64,000 bases of DNA from Lysinibacillus timonensis (GTDB lineage: Bacteria; Bacillota; Bacilli; Bacillales_A; Planococcaceae). The stretch spans positions 956,001 through 1,020,000 of the forward strand of contig NZ_LT985980.1 in assembly GCF_900291985.1 (NCBI RefSeq), written 5' to 3'. The notes beneath the pieces were generated by a model that did not search any database, was not told where the DNA came from, and was given only the letters and a program-made list of their open reading frames with translations. Position 1 is the stretch's first letter. Each line of letters begins with the position of its first letter. The position numbers and the translations under genes were made by a program. Positions 43,061-53,205 of this stretch are shown one piece after another.

Positions 43061-43141
43061 TTATGCAGTGACAAGATAATAGATACCGACAAGTAAAAAA
43101 AGAATACATATAACGACTAATACTTTTGATAATTTTTCCAT
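43061..43141 (-). CDS. 26-residue membrane peptide downstream of yshE
   Basis: MEKLSKVLVVICILFLLVGI and six more residues form one hydrophobic helix with a positively charged N-terminus. AGGAG lies eight bases before the ATG at 43141, and the yshE stop codon is part of the same ribosome-binding region, so the two are cotranscribed and end at one terminator. No known family. Confidence 0.6.
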   Translation of the reverse strand: MEKLSKVLVVICILFLLVGIYYLVTA

Positions 43142-43151
43142 AATTACGCTC

Positions 43152-43565
43152 CTAAATAATACTTGCCCCAATTACAAAAGATAATCCAAGAGAAATAGTG
43201 AAAGAGATAAAACCTACTGATCGATTATCCTTTGCAATTTCTTCATCTACATTAATGCGTGGAGTTAAAAATTCGAATAATAAGTATGCAAATATAAGCA
43301 AAATAAATCCAAACAAGCCCCAACCTAACATTTCAAATAGCGATGAGTGGCGCTCAATGGAATATCTGAAAATATTACAAACACCTAGTATTTTACCGCC
43401 AGTAGCAAGTGCAACAGCAACATTTCCTTTTTTAATTTCATCCCAATTTTTATATTTTGTTACAATTTCGAATAATAACATTGAAACGATCAAACATAAT
43501 ATTACAACACTAAAATATCCCGCCGTTTCTACTACAGGGTGATTCCAAAAGCTAGAACCTTCCAA
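43152..43565 (-). CDS. yshE: YshE family membrane protein (DUF350)
   Basis: A 137-residue membrane protein with about four helices and the DUF350 motif VALATGGKILGVCNIFRYS followed by WGLFGFILLIFAYLLFEFLTPR. Sequence and place (between lcfA and mutS2) match B. subtilis YshE. The start is a TTG at 43565, eight bases after AAGGGG; a farther ATG at 43598 is rejected because it precedes this site. Function unknown. Confidence 0.9.
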   Translation of the reverse strand: MEGSSFWNHPVVETAGYFSVVILCLIVSMLLFEIVTKYKNWDEIKKGNVAVALATGGKILGVCNIFRYSIERHSSLFEMLGWGLFGFILLIFAYLLFEFLTPRINVDEEIAKDNRSVGFISFTISLGLSFVIGASII

Positions 43566-43640
43566 GTCGTCATCCCCTTTTTGAGTTGCTTTGTACATGT
43601 TAAATTTAAATAGAGGAGGAGATGATGTAATTTGGCCAAT

Positions 43641-46007
43641 TTATTTTAATTCTACCACTGTAACGCCAAATCCACCTTCTCCTGCCTCACCAAAACGGAA
43701 TGATTTCACTCGTTTATGTCCTTTTAAAAAGGTTTGAATACCTTGACGTAACGCACCTGTACCTTTCCCATGGATAATTGAAACACGGTGGTAATTAGCA
43801 AGGATTGCATCGTCAATATACTTCTCTGTTTTAACAATAGCGTCCTCATATCGTTCACCACGTAAATCTAGTTCCAATTTGACATAGGAGTTACGATTTT
43901 TTACATTCGTCATCACAACAGTTTGTTGCTGTTTCTCTGGCTTCACATACTGTAAGTCAGATTCATCAAGCTTCATTTTTAATATACCAATTTGAACGAT
44001 CCATTCATGATCACTCACTTTTTCTAATAGGGTTCCTTTTTGACCATAACTAATGACTTTGACTTCATCGCCAACTTTTAAGTTTTGCGAACGCTCTCTT
44101 ATTTGGGCTTGCTTTTTCAATACTTTATTTTCGACTGGAGCAGCTTCATCAAGCCGTTTTTTTGCTTCAATAATTTCATGTTCTTTAACAGCTCTACTTG
44201 CATTTTCTCTCATTTTACGAAGCTCAGTAATGACTTCTTCCGCTTCCTTTTTCGCTTCATCTACAATCTTTCGTGCTTTGTCTTTTGCTTTTTTCTCGAG
44301 GTTTTCTTTTTTATCTTCGTATGTTTTAAGTCTCTCATTTAGTTCTTCATGTAATTTACGGGCATCTTCTAACAATGCATGTGCTTCATCTGCTTCACGT
44401 TCGGAACGTCTTCTAGATTCTTCTAAAGATGCAATCATCGATTCAACTTCGTGTCGGTCTGAACCGGTAAATGAACGCGCTTGTTGAATGATTTTTTCTT
44501 TTAAGCCTAGTCGTTTCGAAATTTCAAAAGCATTTGAACGACCAGGAACACCAATTAATAATCGATATGTAGGACTAAGTGTTTCCACATCAAATTCAAC
44601 ACTTGCGTTCACAACGCCAGGTCTATTATAGCCATACGCCTTTAGCTCTGGATAATGTGTTGTGGCCATCACACGTGCCCCACGGTCCACTACTTCATCT
44701 AATATCGAGATGGCTAGAGCTGCACCTTCTTGAGGATCCGTTCCAGCGCCAAGTTCATCGAATAATACGAGTGAACTCGAATCAAATTTGCTTAAAATAT
44801 CCACAATGTTAACCATATGTGATGAAAACGTAGATAGTGACTGCTCGATCGATTGTTCATCGCCAATATCGGCGAACAACTGATCAAATACAGCTAATTC
44901 AGATCCATCCAGTGCTGGAACTGGTAGACCAGCTTGTGCCATTAATGTACAAAGTCCAACCGTCTTTAACGTAACCGTTTTACCACCTGTATTCGGACCT
45001 GTAATAACGATAGCCGTAATATCACGTCCAAACTCGATTGTATTCGGTACTGCATTATCGATTGAGATTAGTGGATGCCTTGCGCGTACTAATCGAATGT
45101 AGCCTTCACTATTCATTTTCGGCTTTGTACATTTATTTGCCTGCCCATATTTCGCTTTAGCTAATATAACATCTATCTCGCCAAGTAAATGTACTAGAAC
45201 AAATAATTCATGACTTACTTCTTGTACTTTTGCAGATAATTCCAATAAAATACGTTCAATTTCAGCTTGCTCTTTTACGCGCATGTTTTGTATTGCATTA
45301 TTCATTTGAACGATTGCTTCTGGTTCAATAAAAAGTGTTTGGCCTGATGAGGATTGGTCATGCACAATTCCACCGTAATGTGCACGGTATTCCTGTTTTA
45401 CCGGAATTACAAATCGCTCATTACGTATAGTAACAATAGAATCCGAGAGCATTTTCGCAGCATTAGAACCGCGCGTAAGACTTTCTAATTTTGAACGAAC
45501 TTTTGACTCTTCAGATCTTAATGATTGTCGAATAGAACGTAACGTTTGACTCGCAGAATCTAAGACAACTCCATTATCATCAATACAATGATTGATTTCA
45601 TGTTGGAGTGAAGTCAAAATCGGCATTTGTTCTTTTCTTTCAATGAAATGTGGAATTTCGATTGTTTCTTCTTCCTCTATTGAGTCAATGAAATTACGAA
45701 GAATTCTACTAGCACGAATTGTACTTGCAATTTCCATTAGTTCAGTAGGACTTAACATTCCGCCAATTTGCGCCCGTTTTGCAGCAGGACGCACATCAAA
45801 GATGCCACCCATAGGCACGTTTTCTTTTACACGAAGGATTGCAAGTCCCTCATCCATTTCATCAAGCAACTCAACTACTTTTTCAAAGTCAGTTTCAGGA
45901 ATAAGTTGTTCAATTTGTGATCTCCCAACTGAAGATGTACAATGATTGGCAACTTGTTCGATGATTTTATTGTACTCTAGTGTTTTCAATGCTCGCCCAT
46001 CGATCAT
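43641..46007 (-). CDS. mutS2: Endonuclease MutS2
   Basis: A 788-residue MutS homologue. The core and clamp regions (1-310), ATPase with Walker [13 protein letters not shown] and Walker [14 protein letters not shown], a long charged coiled coil (about 510-640) and a C-terminal Smr domain ([25 protein letters not shown]) are in the usual order. MutS2 lacks the mismatch-recognition domain and acts on recombination intermediates or stalled ribosomes. Full length. Confidence 0.97.
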   Translation of the reverse strand: MIDGRALKTLEYNKIIEQVANHCTSSVGRSQIEQLIPETDFEKVVELLDEMDEGLAILRVKENVPMGGIFDVRPAAKRAQIGGMLSPTELMEIASTIRASRILRNFIDSIEEEETIEIPHFIERKEQMPILTSLQHEINHCIDDNGVVLDSASQTLRSIRQSLRSEESKVRSKLESLTRGSNAAKMLSDSIVTIRNERFVIPVKQEYRAHYGGIVHDQSSSGQTLFIEPEAIVQMNNAIQNMRVKEQAEIERILLELSAKVQEVSHELFVLVHLLGEIDVILAKAKYGQANKCTKPKMNSEGYIRLVRARHPLISIDNAVPNTIEFGRDITAIVITGPNTGGKTVTLKTVGLCTLMAQAGLPVPALDGSELAVFDQLFADIGDEQSIEQSLSTFSSHMVNIVDILSKFDSSSLVLFDELGAGTDPQEGAALAISILDEVVDRGARVMATTHYPELKAYGYNRPGVVNASVEFDVETLSPTYRLLIGVPGRSNAFEISKRLGLKEKIIQQARSFTGSDRHEVESMIASLEESRRRSEREADEAHALLEDARKLHEELNERLKTYEDKKENLEKKAKDKARKIVDEAKKEAEEVITELRKMRENASRAVKEHEIIEAKKRLDEAAPVENKVLKKQAQIRERSQNLKVGDEVKVISYGQKGTLLEKVSDHEWIVQIGILKMKLDESDLQYVKPEKQQQTVVMTNVKNRNSYVKLELDLRGERYEDAIVKTEKYIDDAILANYHRVSIIHGKGTGALRQGIQTFLKGHKRVKSFRFGEAGEGGFGVTVVELK

Positions 46008-46050
46008 TTCCGAACACTCTCCTGTCTAAATTAAATTCCACATACTTTCT

Positions 46051-47760
46051 TTACTTGTTTTTACGTATAAAAGATTCAAAATCTTTAGTCGACCAAGTAT
46101 TTACTACAAGTTCTTTTTTCACCCATGCTTTTTGTGCATACTTTGTTCCAACTTCCATAAAACGCAATTGCTCAATGGCATGAGCATCCGTATTGATGGC
46201 AATTGGTACGTTATATTCCATTGCTAATGCCAAATGTTCAATACATAAATCAAGTCGATAAGGACTGGCATTCAACTCAAGAATTTTACCATACTTCGAA
46301 GCCCATTTAATTAATTGCTCCACATCAGGATGATAACCATCACGTTCACCAATGACCCTACCAGTTGGATGTGCAATCATATGGACATAAGGATTTGTCA
46401 TTGCTGTAAAAATGCGTTCCATTATTTTATCTTGTGATTGAGTAAAACTAGAATGAATGGAAGCAATCACAAAATCTAAGCTTCTTAATACTTCATCATC
46501 AAAATCTAACGAACCATTTGGTAAAATGTCCATTTCTGTTCCAGCAAACAACTTAAAATTCGGGTGTTCGTCATTAAAGATATAAATTTCTTGCCTTTGT
46601 CTTAAAAGGCGCTCGGGTGTTAAGCCATTTGCTACTTTTAAAAACTGTGAATGGTCTGTAATGACACCGTGTGTATATCCGCGCGATATTAACGCTCTTC
46701 CCATCTCTTGAATTGAGTGTGCACCGTCAGACCAAGTAGTATGCATATGCAAATCCGATACAATATCGTCTAGTGTAACTAAATGAGGAATTTCATCAAC
46801 ACGTTCTAATTCTTGGCCACTCTCACGAATTGTTGGCGGAATATAGGGTAAATCAAAGTGAGCAAAAAACTCTTCTTCTGACTGAAACGTTTTAATTGTT
46901 CCATCTGGTTGTTCAACACCATATTCACTAATCTTTTTCCCCTGTTGTTTCGCACGCTGTCTCATTTTAACATTATGATCTTTAGAACCTGTGAAATGAT
47001 GTAGTGCAGTTGCAAATTCATCTAAACTTACAAGTCGAAAATCCACATTTACTGGATCGTCTATATCAAGAACAACGGATAGTTTAGTATCACCACTAGC
47101 AACTACTTCCTGTATTGCAAGTTCCTTTAATAATTGTTCTTTTACATGTTCACGTTGTTCAGTAGCAATGACAAAATCTAAATCTTTACTTGTTTCATTT
47201 ACTCGTCGAAAGCTACCTCCAACTGAATATTTTTGAACTTCTTTAATAGAACTTAGTAGTTCATTTATTTCTATGACAATCATTTCTAATTGCCAAATTG
47301 GATGCCTTTCACTACGCTCTCCCATATGTTCGAGCTCTTTCAAGATTTTTTCTTCGGTTTTCGCACCAAAACCAGCAAGCTTTTGAACTTTTTTTGCAAT
47401 ACAAGCTTCATGAAGTTTTTCAACACTATCAATCCCAAGTTCCTGGTATAACTTTGCTAGTTTCTTGCCACCAAGACCTGGTAACTTCATTAATGGAATG
47501 AGACCTTTCGGCGTTTTCTCCTCAAGCTCTCTTAGCTGAGAAGATTCCCCTGTTTCTATCAACTCATCGATAACAGCCGCAGTCCCTTTTCCTATTCCTT
47601 TTATTTTTGTTATATCATCGATTTCACTTAGGCTTCGTTGATCTTGCTCTAAACTTTGCGCCGCTTTACGAAATGCAGAAACTTTAAATGGGTTCTCCCC
47701 TTGTAATTCTAAATAAAGTGCAATTTTTTCTAGCGTTTTTATGATAATTTTTTTATTCAT
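46051..47760 (-). CDS. polX: DNA polymerase/3'-5' exonuclease PolX
   Basis: A 569-residue family X polymerase. Helix-hairpin-helix segments (KLPGLGGKKLAKLY and neighbours) and a pol-beta palm (VGGSFRRVNETSKDLDFVIAT, NVDFRLV with metal-binding Asp residues) occupy about 1-315, followed by a PHP nuclease domain (SDLHMHTTWSDGAHS, ITDHSQF, GTEMDILPNGSLDF, HPTGR). It acts in base-excision repair. Order mutS2-polX-cvpA-zapA is as in B. subtilis. Confidence 0.96.
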   Translation of the reverse strand: MNKKIIIKTLEKIALYLELQGENPFKVSAFRKAAQSLEQDQRSLSEIDDITKIKGIGKGTAAVIDELIETGESSQLRELEEKTPKGLIPLMKLPGLGGKKLAKLYQELGIDSVEKLHEACIAKKVQKLAGFGAKTEEKILKELEHMGERSERHPIWQLEMIVIEINELLSSIKEVQKYSVGGSFRRVNETSKDLDFVIATEQREHVKEQLLKELAIQEVVASGDTKLSVVLDIDDPVNVDFRLVSLDEFATALHHFTGSKDHNVKMRQRAKQQGKKISEYGVEQPDGTIKTFQSEEEFFAHFDLPYIPPTIRESGQELERVDEIPHLVTLDDIVSDLHMHTTWSDGAHSIQEMGRALISRGYTHGVITDHSQFLKVANGLTPERLLRQRQEIYIFNDEHPNFKLFAGTEMDILPNGSLDFDDEVLRSLDFVIASIHSSFTQSQDKIMERIFTAMTNPYVHMIAHPTGRVIGERDGYHPDVEQLIKWASKYGKILELNASPYRLDLCIEHLALAMEYNVPIAINTDAHAIEQLRFMEVGTKYAQKAWVKKELVVNTWSTKDFESFIRKNK

Positions 47761-47881
47761 AACTAACTACCTCCAAATATAGTACTATCAATTAAAACAA
47801 TACTAGATAATAAAAGATTGTCTCTTTAGTTTTCTAAACGACTATACAAATATTATGGGATAAGACTTTACTTTTCCATTG

Positions 47882-47913
47882 AAAAAACTTCTCCCAATTT
47901 TCTTGAGAGAAGT
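47882..47913 (-). terminator. Terminator of zapA-cvpA
   Basis: ACTTCTCCCAA (47887-47897) and TTGAGAGAAGT (47903-47913), with Ts after the stem on the minus strand. It separates zapA-cvpA from polX. Confidence 0.8.
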
Positions 47914-47926
47914 ATCTATTCTTATA

Positions 47927-48466
47927 TCAACCGTTATATATGTACCACCAATTTTGGAACACGCTTGTTATAATTGGAGTATGTTCAAGCATTAAATTGG
48001 TAATAAGCGAGCTATTAAGTAACCCCTGTAATGTTCCAATAGGCAATAAGGCTAACACGTATAAAACAATAAACGTAATTACATAAAACTCAACAAAACA
48101 TAATGCTGCACCAAGTAATCTGTTAACTGATTTTAAAATTGGCAAATACGTTAAAAAATTAAAGATATTTGCGACAATCTGTAATACAATTTTAGTCGTA
48201 AAGAAAATTACTGCAAATGCAATTATTCGATAAAATGTATGGTCAACATCAATTGATTCTAGCATAAGCGTTGTCGTTGTATCAGCGCTTATTCCCGGAT
48301 ATGGGATCCATAACACAAAACTGTCTGCAAGCGGTTTATAAAAAATATACGCAACCAAAAGTGCAATAAAAAAGCTTACAAGATGAATAGCTTCTACTAT
48401 GAAACCACGTTTGATACCAACCAATAAACTAGCAATAAATATAATTATTAAAATTAAATCTAGCAT
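47927..48466 (-). CDS. cvpA: CvpA family membrane protein (YshB)
   Basis: A 179-residue protein with about four transmembrane helices, starting LDLILIIIFIASLLVGIKRGFI, the CvpA/colicin V production signature. Role in Bacillales is unclear. Cotranscribed with zapA, five bases apart. Confidence 0.9.
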   Translation of the reverse strand: MLDLILIIIFIASLLVGIKRGFIVEAIHLVSFFIALLVAYIFYKPLADSFVLWIPYPGISADTTTTLMLESIDVDHTFYRIIAFAVIFFTTKIVLQIVANIFNFLTYLPILKSVNRLLGAALCFVEFYVITFIVLYVLALLPIGTLQGLLNSSLITNLMLEHTPIITSVFQNWWYIYNG

Positions 48467-48471
48467 TCATT

Positions 48472-48732
48472 TCAATCCTTTAGTTTTCTTAATTCGTCTT
48501 CTAGCCTCTCAACTTCTTCTTTTAATTTTAGCATCTCATTTACCGTGTTGACTGCTGTTAGGACGGCAAGTTTACCACTATCAAGTGCTGGATTAAGCGC
48601 ACTAATTTCTCTCATTTTATCATCTACTATCGCAGCTACTAATCGCATATGTCCAGTAGATTCAGTCCCTACCATTTTATAAGTATGACCATATATTTCC
48701 ACTGATATTCGATTTTTTTCTTGTTCAGCCAA
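48472..48732 (-). CDS. zapA: Cell division protein ZapA
   Basis: An 86-residue FtsZ-associated protein. [15 protein letters not shown] and the [25 protein letters not shown] core match ZapA, followed by a short coiled coil ([19 protein letters not shown]). It bundles FtsZ filaments at the division site. Start is a TTG at 48732 behind AGGAGG. Confidence 0.95.
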   Translation of the reverse strand: MAEQEKNRISVEIYGHTYKMVGTESTGHMRLVAAIVDDKMREISALNPALDSGKLAVLTAVNTVNEMLKLKEEVERLEDELRKLKD

Positions 48733-49191
48733 AAAAGATACCTCCTACAATACGTAAGCAACTACAGTAATCTAAAGGAACAAAGCCGTTTAATATACTT
48801 CTGAGATTGACTAAGTTAAAGTTCTACTTCAATTTGTTTGGCACTATTTTTATATTATTAGAATATTATAGAAAAAATTATAATATATATCTTACCATCT
48901 TTGGATTACATAATACAACTACTAAGAGGTTAGAAAACCAATAACATCAACATTTTATTCGATTTTTCTATATGATTAAGAATGTAAATCAATGTATGCA
49001 AATAAAAGTAATAAGATATTTTCCTTAAATTTAATAGGTGTACATTTAATGTTAAAGCGCTGTAATTCTAATGTCGATATGGCATAATCAATAAAGAATG
49101 GACTTTAATATAAGTCACTCTACTAATTTAATTAAGTAACAAATACCTCCAAAAATATAATGATGATATGAATAAAAGGAAATAATTTATT
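48733..49191. other. Divergent 459-base intergenic region
   Basis: AT-rich spacer between zapA and pabBC, presumably holding both promoters. I see no open frame with a ribosome-binding site, no strong palindrome and no RNA structure. The AT content makes hexamer calls unreliable. Confidence 0.5.
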
Positions 49192-50934
49192 ATGAAAACA
49201 ATAACCGAACCACTTTTATCATTTGAATTTGCCTCTTCAACAGGCGAAATTAAACCTTTAACATTTCAAGCTCCCGTTCAAGTGATTGTAGCCTATAAAA
49301 TTGATGAAGTATTAACATGCTTCCAACAAGTACAAAGTGCTATTAATGAAGGTTACTATGCAGCAGGTTTTGTTTCGTACGAAAGCGCACCTGCATTTGA
49401 ACCGAACTTTAAAGTGCATCCTAATCCATCTATGCCCTTGTTATGGTTTGGTATTTTTTCAGAACCACATCAAAGGTCTCTAGTAAGAACTAGCAACTAT
49501 ACTATATCGGAATGGACACCTTCAGTCAGTATGGATGAATATGAATCATCCATCAGCTCTATCAAACAACATATAAAAAATGGAGATACTTATCAGACAA
49601 ACTATACAATTCGTCTCAATTCGGAGTTCCAGGGTGATGATATCGCTTACTTTGAGGATTTAAAAAACGCACAAGCATCTAGTTATTGTGCTTATATCAA
49701 TACGGGAGATTACAGTATACTATCAGCTTCGCCAGAATTATTTTTCCATTTAGAGGAAAATAAAATCACGACACGACCGATGAAAGGTACAATGAAAAGG
49801 GGGAATTCATTTATAGAAGACGAAGAAAACGCTAGATGGCTTTATCATTCTGAAAAGAATCGTGCTGAAAATGTCATGATCGTCGATTTGCTGAGAAACG
49901 ACCTAAATATGATTGCGCGTCCTGGCAGTGTACAAGTTCCGAAGCTGTTTGAAATTGAACAATATCCTACGGTTCATCAAATGACTTCAACAATTACAGC
50001 AACAATTCCAGCTAACACATCTATTTTAGATATATTTAAAGCACTCTTTCCTTGTGGGTCGATTACAGGTGCACCAAAAATCAGTACGATGAATATCATT
50101 ACGGACTTAGAAAAAACACCTCGTGAAGTATACTGCGGAGCTATCGGTTACATCACACCAAATAATGAAGCAATCTTTAATGTACCTATACGAACTGTTG
50201 TAATTGATCATACAACAAACATTGCAACTTATGGGGTCGGTGGTGGAATAACTTGGGATTCAACAACTAATGGAGAGTACCATGAGATTCTAACGAAGGC
50301 TAGCGTGCTTAAAGAGAATACACCAGTATTCGAATTGTTAGAAAGTCTTCTATTAAAAGATGGTCAATATTTTTTACTTCAGGAGCATCTAGAACGACTA
50401 AAAAATTCTGCAAAATATTTTAAGTTCCCATTTGAGCTAGAAAAAATCAAAGAAACTTTACAACATTATGCTGAGCAATATCAGGATGGAGAATTTAAAA
50501 TTCGTTTTCTATTACACAAAGATGGACAAAATACTATAGAGGCACAGCCTATAACGAAACTTCAAATGCCGTTAAAGGTAATACTAAGTGATGAGCCACT
50601 AAATAAGGACAATCGTTTTTTATACCATAAAACAACGAATCGATCAGTATACACTCAATTTAAAAACAAATATCCTCAAGCTACTGATGTGTTACTTTGG
50701 AATGAAGATGGTGAATTAACTGAATTTACAAATGGTAATGTTGTATTAGAAATAGACGGTATGTTATGGACACCACCTATCAGTAGCGGTTTATTGGCCG
50801 GGACATACCGAGAATTTTTAATAAAGGAAGGAAAAATTCACGAAAGAATCCTAACCATTTCAGATCTCAAAAAGTCTACAAAATGTTGGTTGATCAATAG
50901 TGTTCGAACATGGGTAGAAGTTCAACTAATCTGA
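49192..50934 (+). CDS. pabB: Aminodeoxychorismate synthase component I fused to aminodeoxychorismate lyase (PabB-PabC)
   Basis: A 580-residue fusion. Residues about 110-370 are a chorismate-binding PabB domain (GDTYQTNYTIRL, RPMKGTMKRG, HSEKNRAENVMIVDLLRNDL, CGSITGAPKISTM). Residues about 375-580 form a class IV aminotransferase-like PabC lyase (HKTTNRSVYTQF, ELTEFTNGNVV, SSGLLAGTYREF). Together with a PabA glutaminase it would make 4-aminobenzoate for folate. No pabA is present in the window. It lies between zapA and rnhC, where B. subtilis has no such gene. Confidence 0.92.
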   Translation: MKTITEPLLSFEFASSTGEIKPLTFQAPVQVIVAYKIDEVLTCFQQVQSAINEGYYAAGFVSYESAPAFEPNFKVHPNPSMPLLWFGIFSEPHQRSLVRTSNYTISEWTPSVSMDEYESSISSIKQHIKNGDTYQTNYTIRLNSEFQGDDIAYFEDLKNAQASSYCAYINTGDYSILSASPELFFHLEENKITTRPMKGTMKRGNSFIEDEENARWLYHSEKNRAENVMIVDLLRNDLNMIARPGSVQVPKLFEIEQYPTVHQMTSTITATIPANTSILDIFKALFPCGSITGAPKISTMNIITDLEKTPREVYCGAIGYITPNNEAIFNVPIRTVVIDHTTNIATYGVGGGITWDSTTNGEYHEILTKASVLKENTPVFELLESLLLKDGQYFLLQEHLERLKNSAKYFKFPFELEKIKETLQHYAEQYQDGEFKIRFLLHKDGQNTIEAQPITKLQMPLKVILSDEPLNKDNRFLYHKTTNRSVYTQFKNKYPQATDVLLWNEDGELTEFTNGNVVLEIDGMLWTPPISSGLLAGTYREFLIKEGKIHERILTISDLKKSTKCWLINSVRTWVEVQLI

Positions 50935-51018
50935 GGCATCATTAGTGACCGGATCTTTTTGTTCAGCAAAACGAATTATTTTAACTCGTATGAACCTTTA
51001 ACAAAGAAGGGAAAAAAT

Positions 51019-51969
51019 ATGACGAATATTGTATTACTGCTTTCACCTGAAGAATTAAATAAAGTAAAATCTACTTACAAATCAAACCAAGTGGATAGAA
51101 ATGCACCTGGTGTTGTCTTTGCTGCAAAATTACAAGATGTAGCGATTACGGTTTATAAATCTGGAAAAGTAATGTTCCAAGGGAGTGGGGCTCAAAGAGA
51201 GGCTAGTCATTTCGGGGGCGCATCCAGTACTACCCCTTCTAATAAAGGTACAACTATCAAAGATAAATCAAAGGGAGACAAATTACCTGACAATTTCGTA
51301 CAGATGTCGGTAATTGGTTCTGATGAAACTGGTACTGGAGATTACTTCGGTCCAGTAACCGTTGCGGCAGTATATGTACCGAAAGATAAAATCAAACTAA
51401 TGTATGAACTTGGTGTAAAAGATTCTAAGATGCTAACTGACTCTAAAATGTTGGAAATAGCTCCAGATATAAAGGCAGCTTGCACAAATAGCATTTTGAC
51501 ATTACGAAATGATAAATATAATGAAATCCAAGGCAAGGGATATTCCCAAGGAAAAATAAAAGCAATGCTTCACAACCAAGCTTTAAAGCATGTACTAAAT
51601 AAAATTGCTCCAGTAAAACCAGATTATATATTAATCGATCAATTTGCTGAACGAGACACATACTACAAACATATACAAAACCAAAATGAGATTGTCCGAG
51701 AAAACGTATTATTTTCAACCAAAGCTGAACAGTTACATGTTTCCGTTGCCGCAGCTTCTATATTAGCAAGGTATGCATTTTTAACAGAAATGGATCGAAT
51801 GAGTCAAGTAGTCGGCTTTCCTTTACAAAAAGGAGCAAGCAGGATTGTGGATGAAATGGCTGCACGAATTTGGCTAAAACATGGAGAAGATTTTTTACGT
51901 TCAATTTCAAAATGGCATTTTGCTAATACTGAAAAAGCAAGAAACCTTGTAAACAAAAAAGGAAAATAA
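51019..51969 (+). CDS. rnhC: Ribonuclease HIII
   Basis: A 316-residue RNase H of type 2 fold that degrades RNA in RNA-DNA hybrids. The N-terminal TBP-like substrate-binding domain (1-75) and catalytic block GSDETGTGDYFGP, followed by VKDSKMLTD and ASILARYAFL with the remaining acidic residues, are typical. The ATG 51019 after GAAGGG is chosen; the in-frame ATG at 50959 precedes it. Position next to zapA is conserved. Confidence 0.95.
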   Translation: MTNIVLLLSPEELNKVKSTYKSNQVDRNAPGVVFAAKLQDVAITVYKSGKVMFQGSGAQREASHFGGASSTTPSNKGTTIKDKSKGDKLPDNFVQMSVIGSDETGTGDYFGPVTVAAVYVPKDKIKLMYELGVKDSKMLTDSKMLEIAPDIKAACTNSILTLRNDKYNEIQGKGYSQGKIKAMLHNQALKHVLNKIAPVKPDYILIDQFAERDTYYKHIQNQNEIVRENVLFSTKAEQLHVSVAAASILARYAFLTEMDRMSQVVGFPLQKGASRIVDEMAARIWLKHGEDFLRSISKWHFANTEKARNLVNKKGK

Positions 51970-51974
51970 AGAAA

Positions 51975-52000
51975 CCCCGAATAAATTCGGGGAACATTTT
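51975..52000 (+). terminator. Terminator of rnhC
   Basis: CCCCGAAT (51975-51982) and ATTCGGGG (51985-51992), then a T-containing tail that overlaps the stop codon of the converging small gene. Confidence 0.75.
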
Positions 52001-52160
52001 ACATATTATACTTTTTATTTTGGTTTTCATTTTGATTTTGTTTATTTTGGTTTGCAGCATTATCCATTTGTTTAAATTCTTTACGGTAAATGACTTCTTG
52101 CATTGATGTTAAACCATTGTCTTTCGTTGTCAATTGTTCATGTGGTTGTTTCCCCTTCAT
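51999..52160 (-). CDS. Small Gln/Asn-rich hydrophilic protein
   Basis: A 53-residue protein starting MKGKQPHEQLTTKDNGLTSM and ending in a Gln/Asn/Lys-rich tail (NQNKQNQNENQNKK). GAAAGGAG lies eight bases before the ATG at 52160. It has no hydrophobic segment. The size and composition are reminiscent of small spore-associated proteins, but I cannot assign a family. It converges on rnhC. Confidence 0.7.
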   Translation of the reverse strand: MKGKQPHEQLTTKDNGLTSMQEVIYRKEFKQMDNAANQNKQNQNENQNKKYNM

Positions 52161-52234
52161 TCAAAACACTCCTTTCGTCATTTCTAATAAGTAGTTTTTC
52201 CTTAAACCCTTTTGCTATGTAAGGTTTTTAAAAG

Positions 52235-52275
52235 CAAAAAAAGTCGGAACCGCAAAGAAAGCAGTTTCCGACTTT
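52235..52275 (-). terminator. Terminator of the RND efflux operon
   Basis: AAGTCGGAA (52241-52249) with TTTCCGACTT (52265-52274) and additional GC pairs, followed on the minus strand by seven Ts. Confidence 0.85.
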
Positions 52276-52283
52276 TAATTATT

Positions 52284-53156
52284 TTATAGTAACTCTTTTA
52301 TTTCTTCACAATGTTTCTTTAGTTCTGGTAATAATTCTAAATAATTAAGGAGTGCATTTATTAAAAATTCCTTTGAATCTAATTGTCTACACTCCTTTGA
52401 AAGCATAGAAACAGCATCCAAAAATTCTCTTTTCTTAGTTGAGTTTATATTGAGTAATTGAATTACATCTTCCATATTCTCAAATATTTTTTGTAATTTT
52501 GCACCTTTTTCAATGGGACTTTCTAAATTAGTCTGCCCTTGGAACCACTCATTACCAACTAAAGGATCTAGTTTTTTGTTAACAATTCCTTCGACAATTG
52601 ATTCAAAAACATTTGCAATAAAAGAAGCACTTTTATATGAATTGGCATTTGGTTGGTAGCGCCACACTCGTGCATATTGCACAATAATTCCATTCAATAA
52701 GAAAAAGAGATCATTGTAGTATTTTTCTACTTTTTCCCCATAAAGATCAAAGAAAAATTCTTTATAATATTCATTGCTTTGTACTGCTATTTGATCAAAA
52801 CAATTAGACAAATCGTATTTTGCTAATATTGGAGCAAAAGTAGCAAAATCAAAGAAAATAAACCTTCTATTTTCATCACAAATTGTATCAATAACCATCT
52901 CGAGAAATACCGTTAATTTCTCAAAAGAAGAGTCATATGATGTACTATATGTTTTTTTTAGAATTGTTTCTAATTCCTTTGGCATTTGTAATAATATGTC
53001 TTGAATTAGATCTTCCTTTGATTGGAAATATTTATAAAACGATCCTTTTGCCATTCCACTTTTTTTAGCGATTTCATCAACAGAAATATTTTCAAAGCCT
53101 TTTTCTAAAATAAGTGATGAAGCGACCGTTAATATCATTTCTTTTTTTGACATCAT
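52284..53156 (-). CDS. TetR-family transcriptional regulator of the efflux operon
   Basis: A 290-residue TetR regulator, longer than the usual 190-220 residues. The helix-turn-helix is at about 10-50 (KGFENISVDEIAKKSGMAKG, YKYFQSKEDLI). The long ligand-binding and C-terminal part (about 60-290) has no recognisable signature. It is the last gene of the HlyD-RND-TetR operon and is likely its repressor. Confidence 0.88.
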   Translation of the reverse strand: MMSKKEMILTVASSLILEKGFENISVDEIAKKSGMAKGSFYKYFQSKEDLIQDILLQMPKELETILKKTYSTSYDSSFEKLTVFLEMVIDTICDENRRFIFFDFATFAPILAKYDLSNCFDQIAVQSNEYYKEFFFDLYGEKVEKYYNDLFFLLNGIIVQYARVWRYQPNANSYKSASFIANVFESIVEGIVNKKLDPLVGNEWFQGQTNLESPIEKGAKLQKIFENMEDVIQLLNINSTKKREFLDAVSMLSKECRQLDSKEFLINALLNYLELLPELKKHCEEIKELL

Positions 53157-53205
53157 AATCCCCTTTAATTTCGATGGTTTGATTAATACAAATTTACACC
53201 TAACC

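Noticed and set aside
44053-44487. Long plus-strand frames opposite mutS2
   Set aside because: They mirror the charged coiled coil of MutS2; Ser/Leu/Phe-rich shadow frames without initiation signals.
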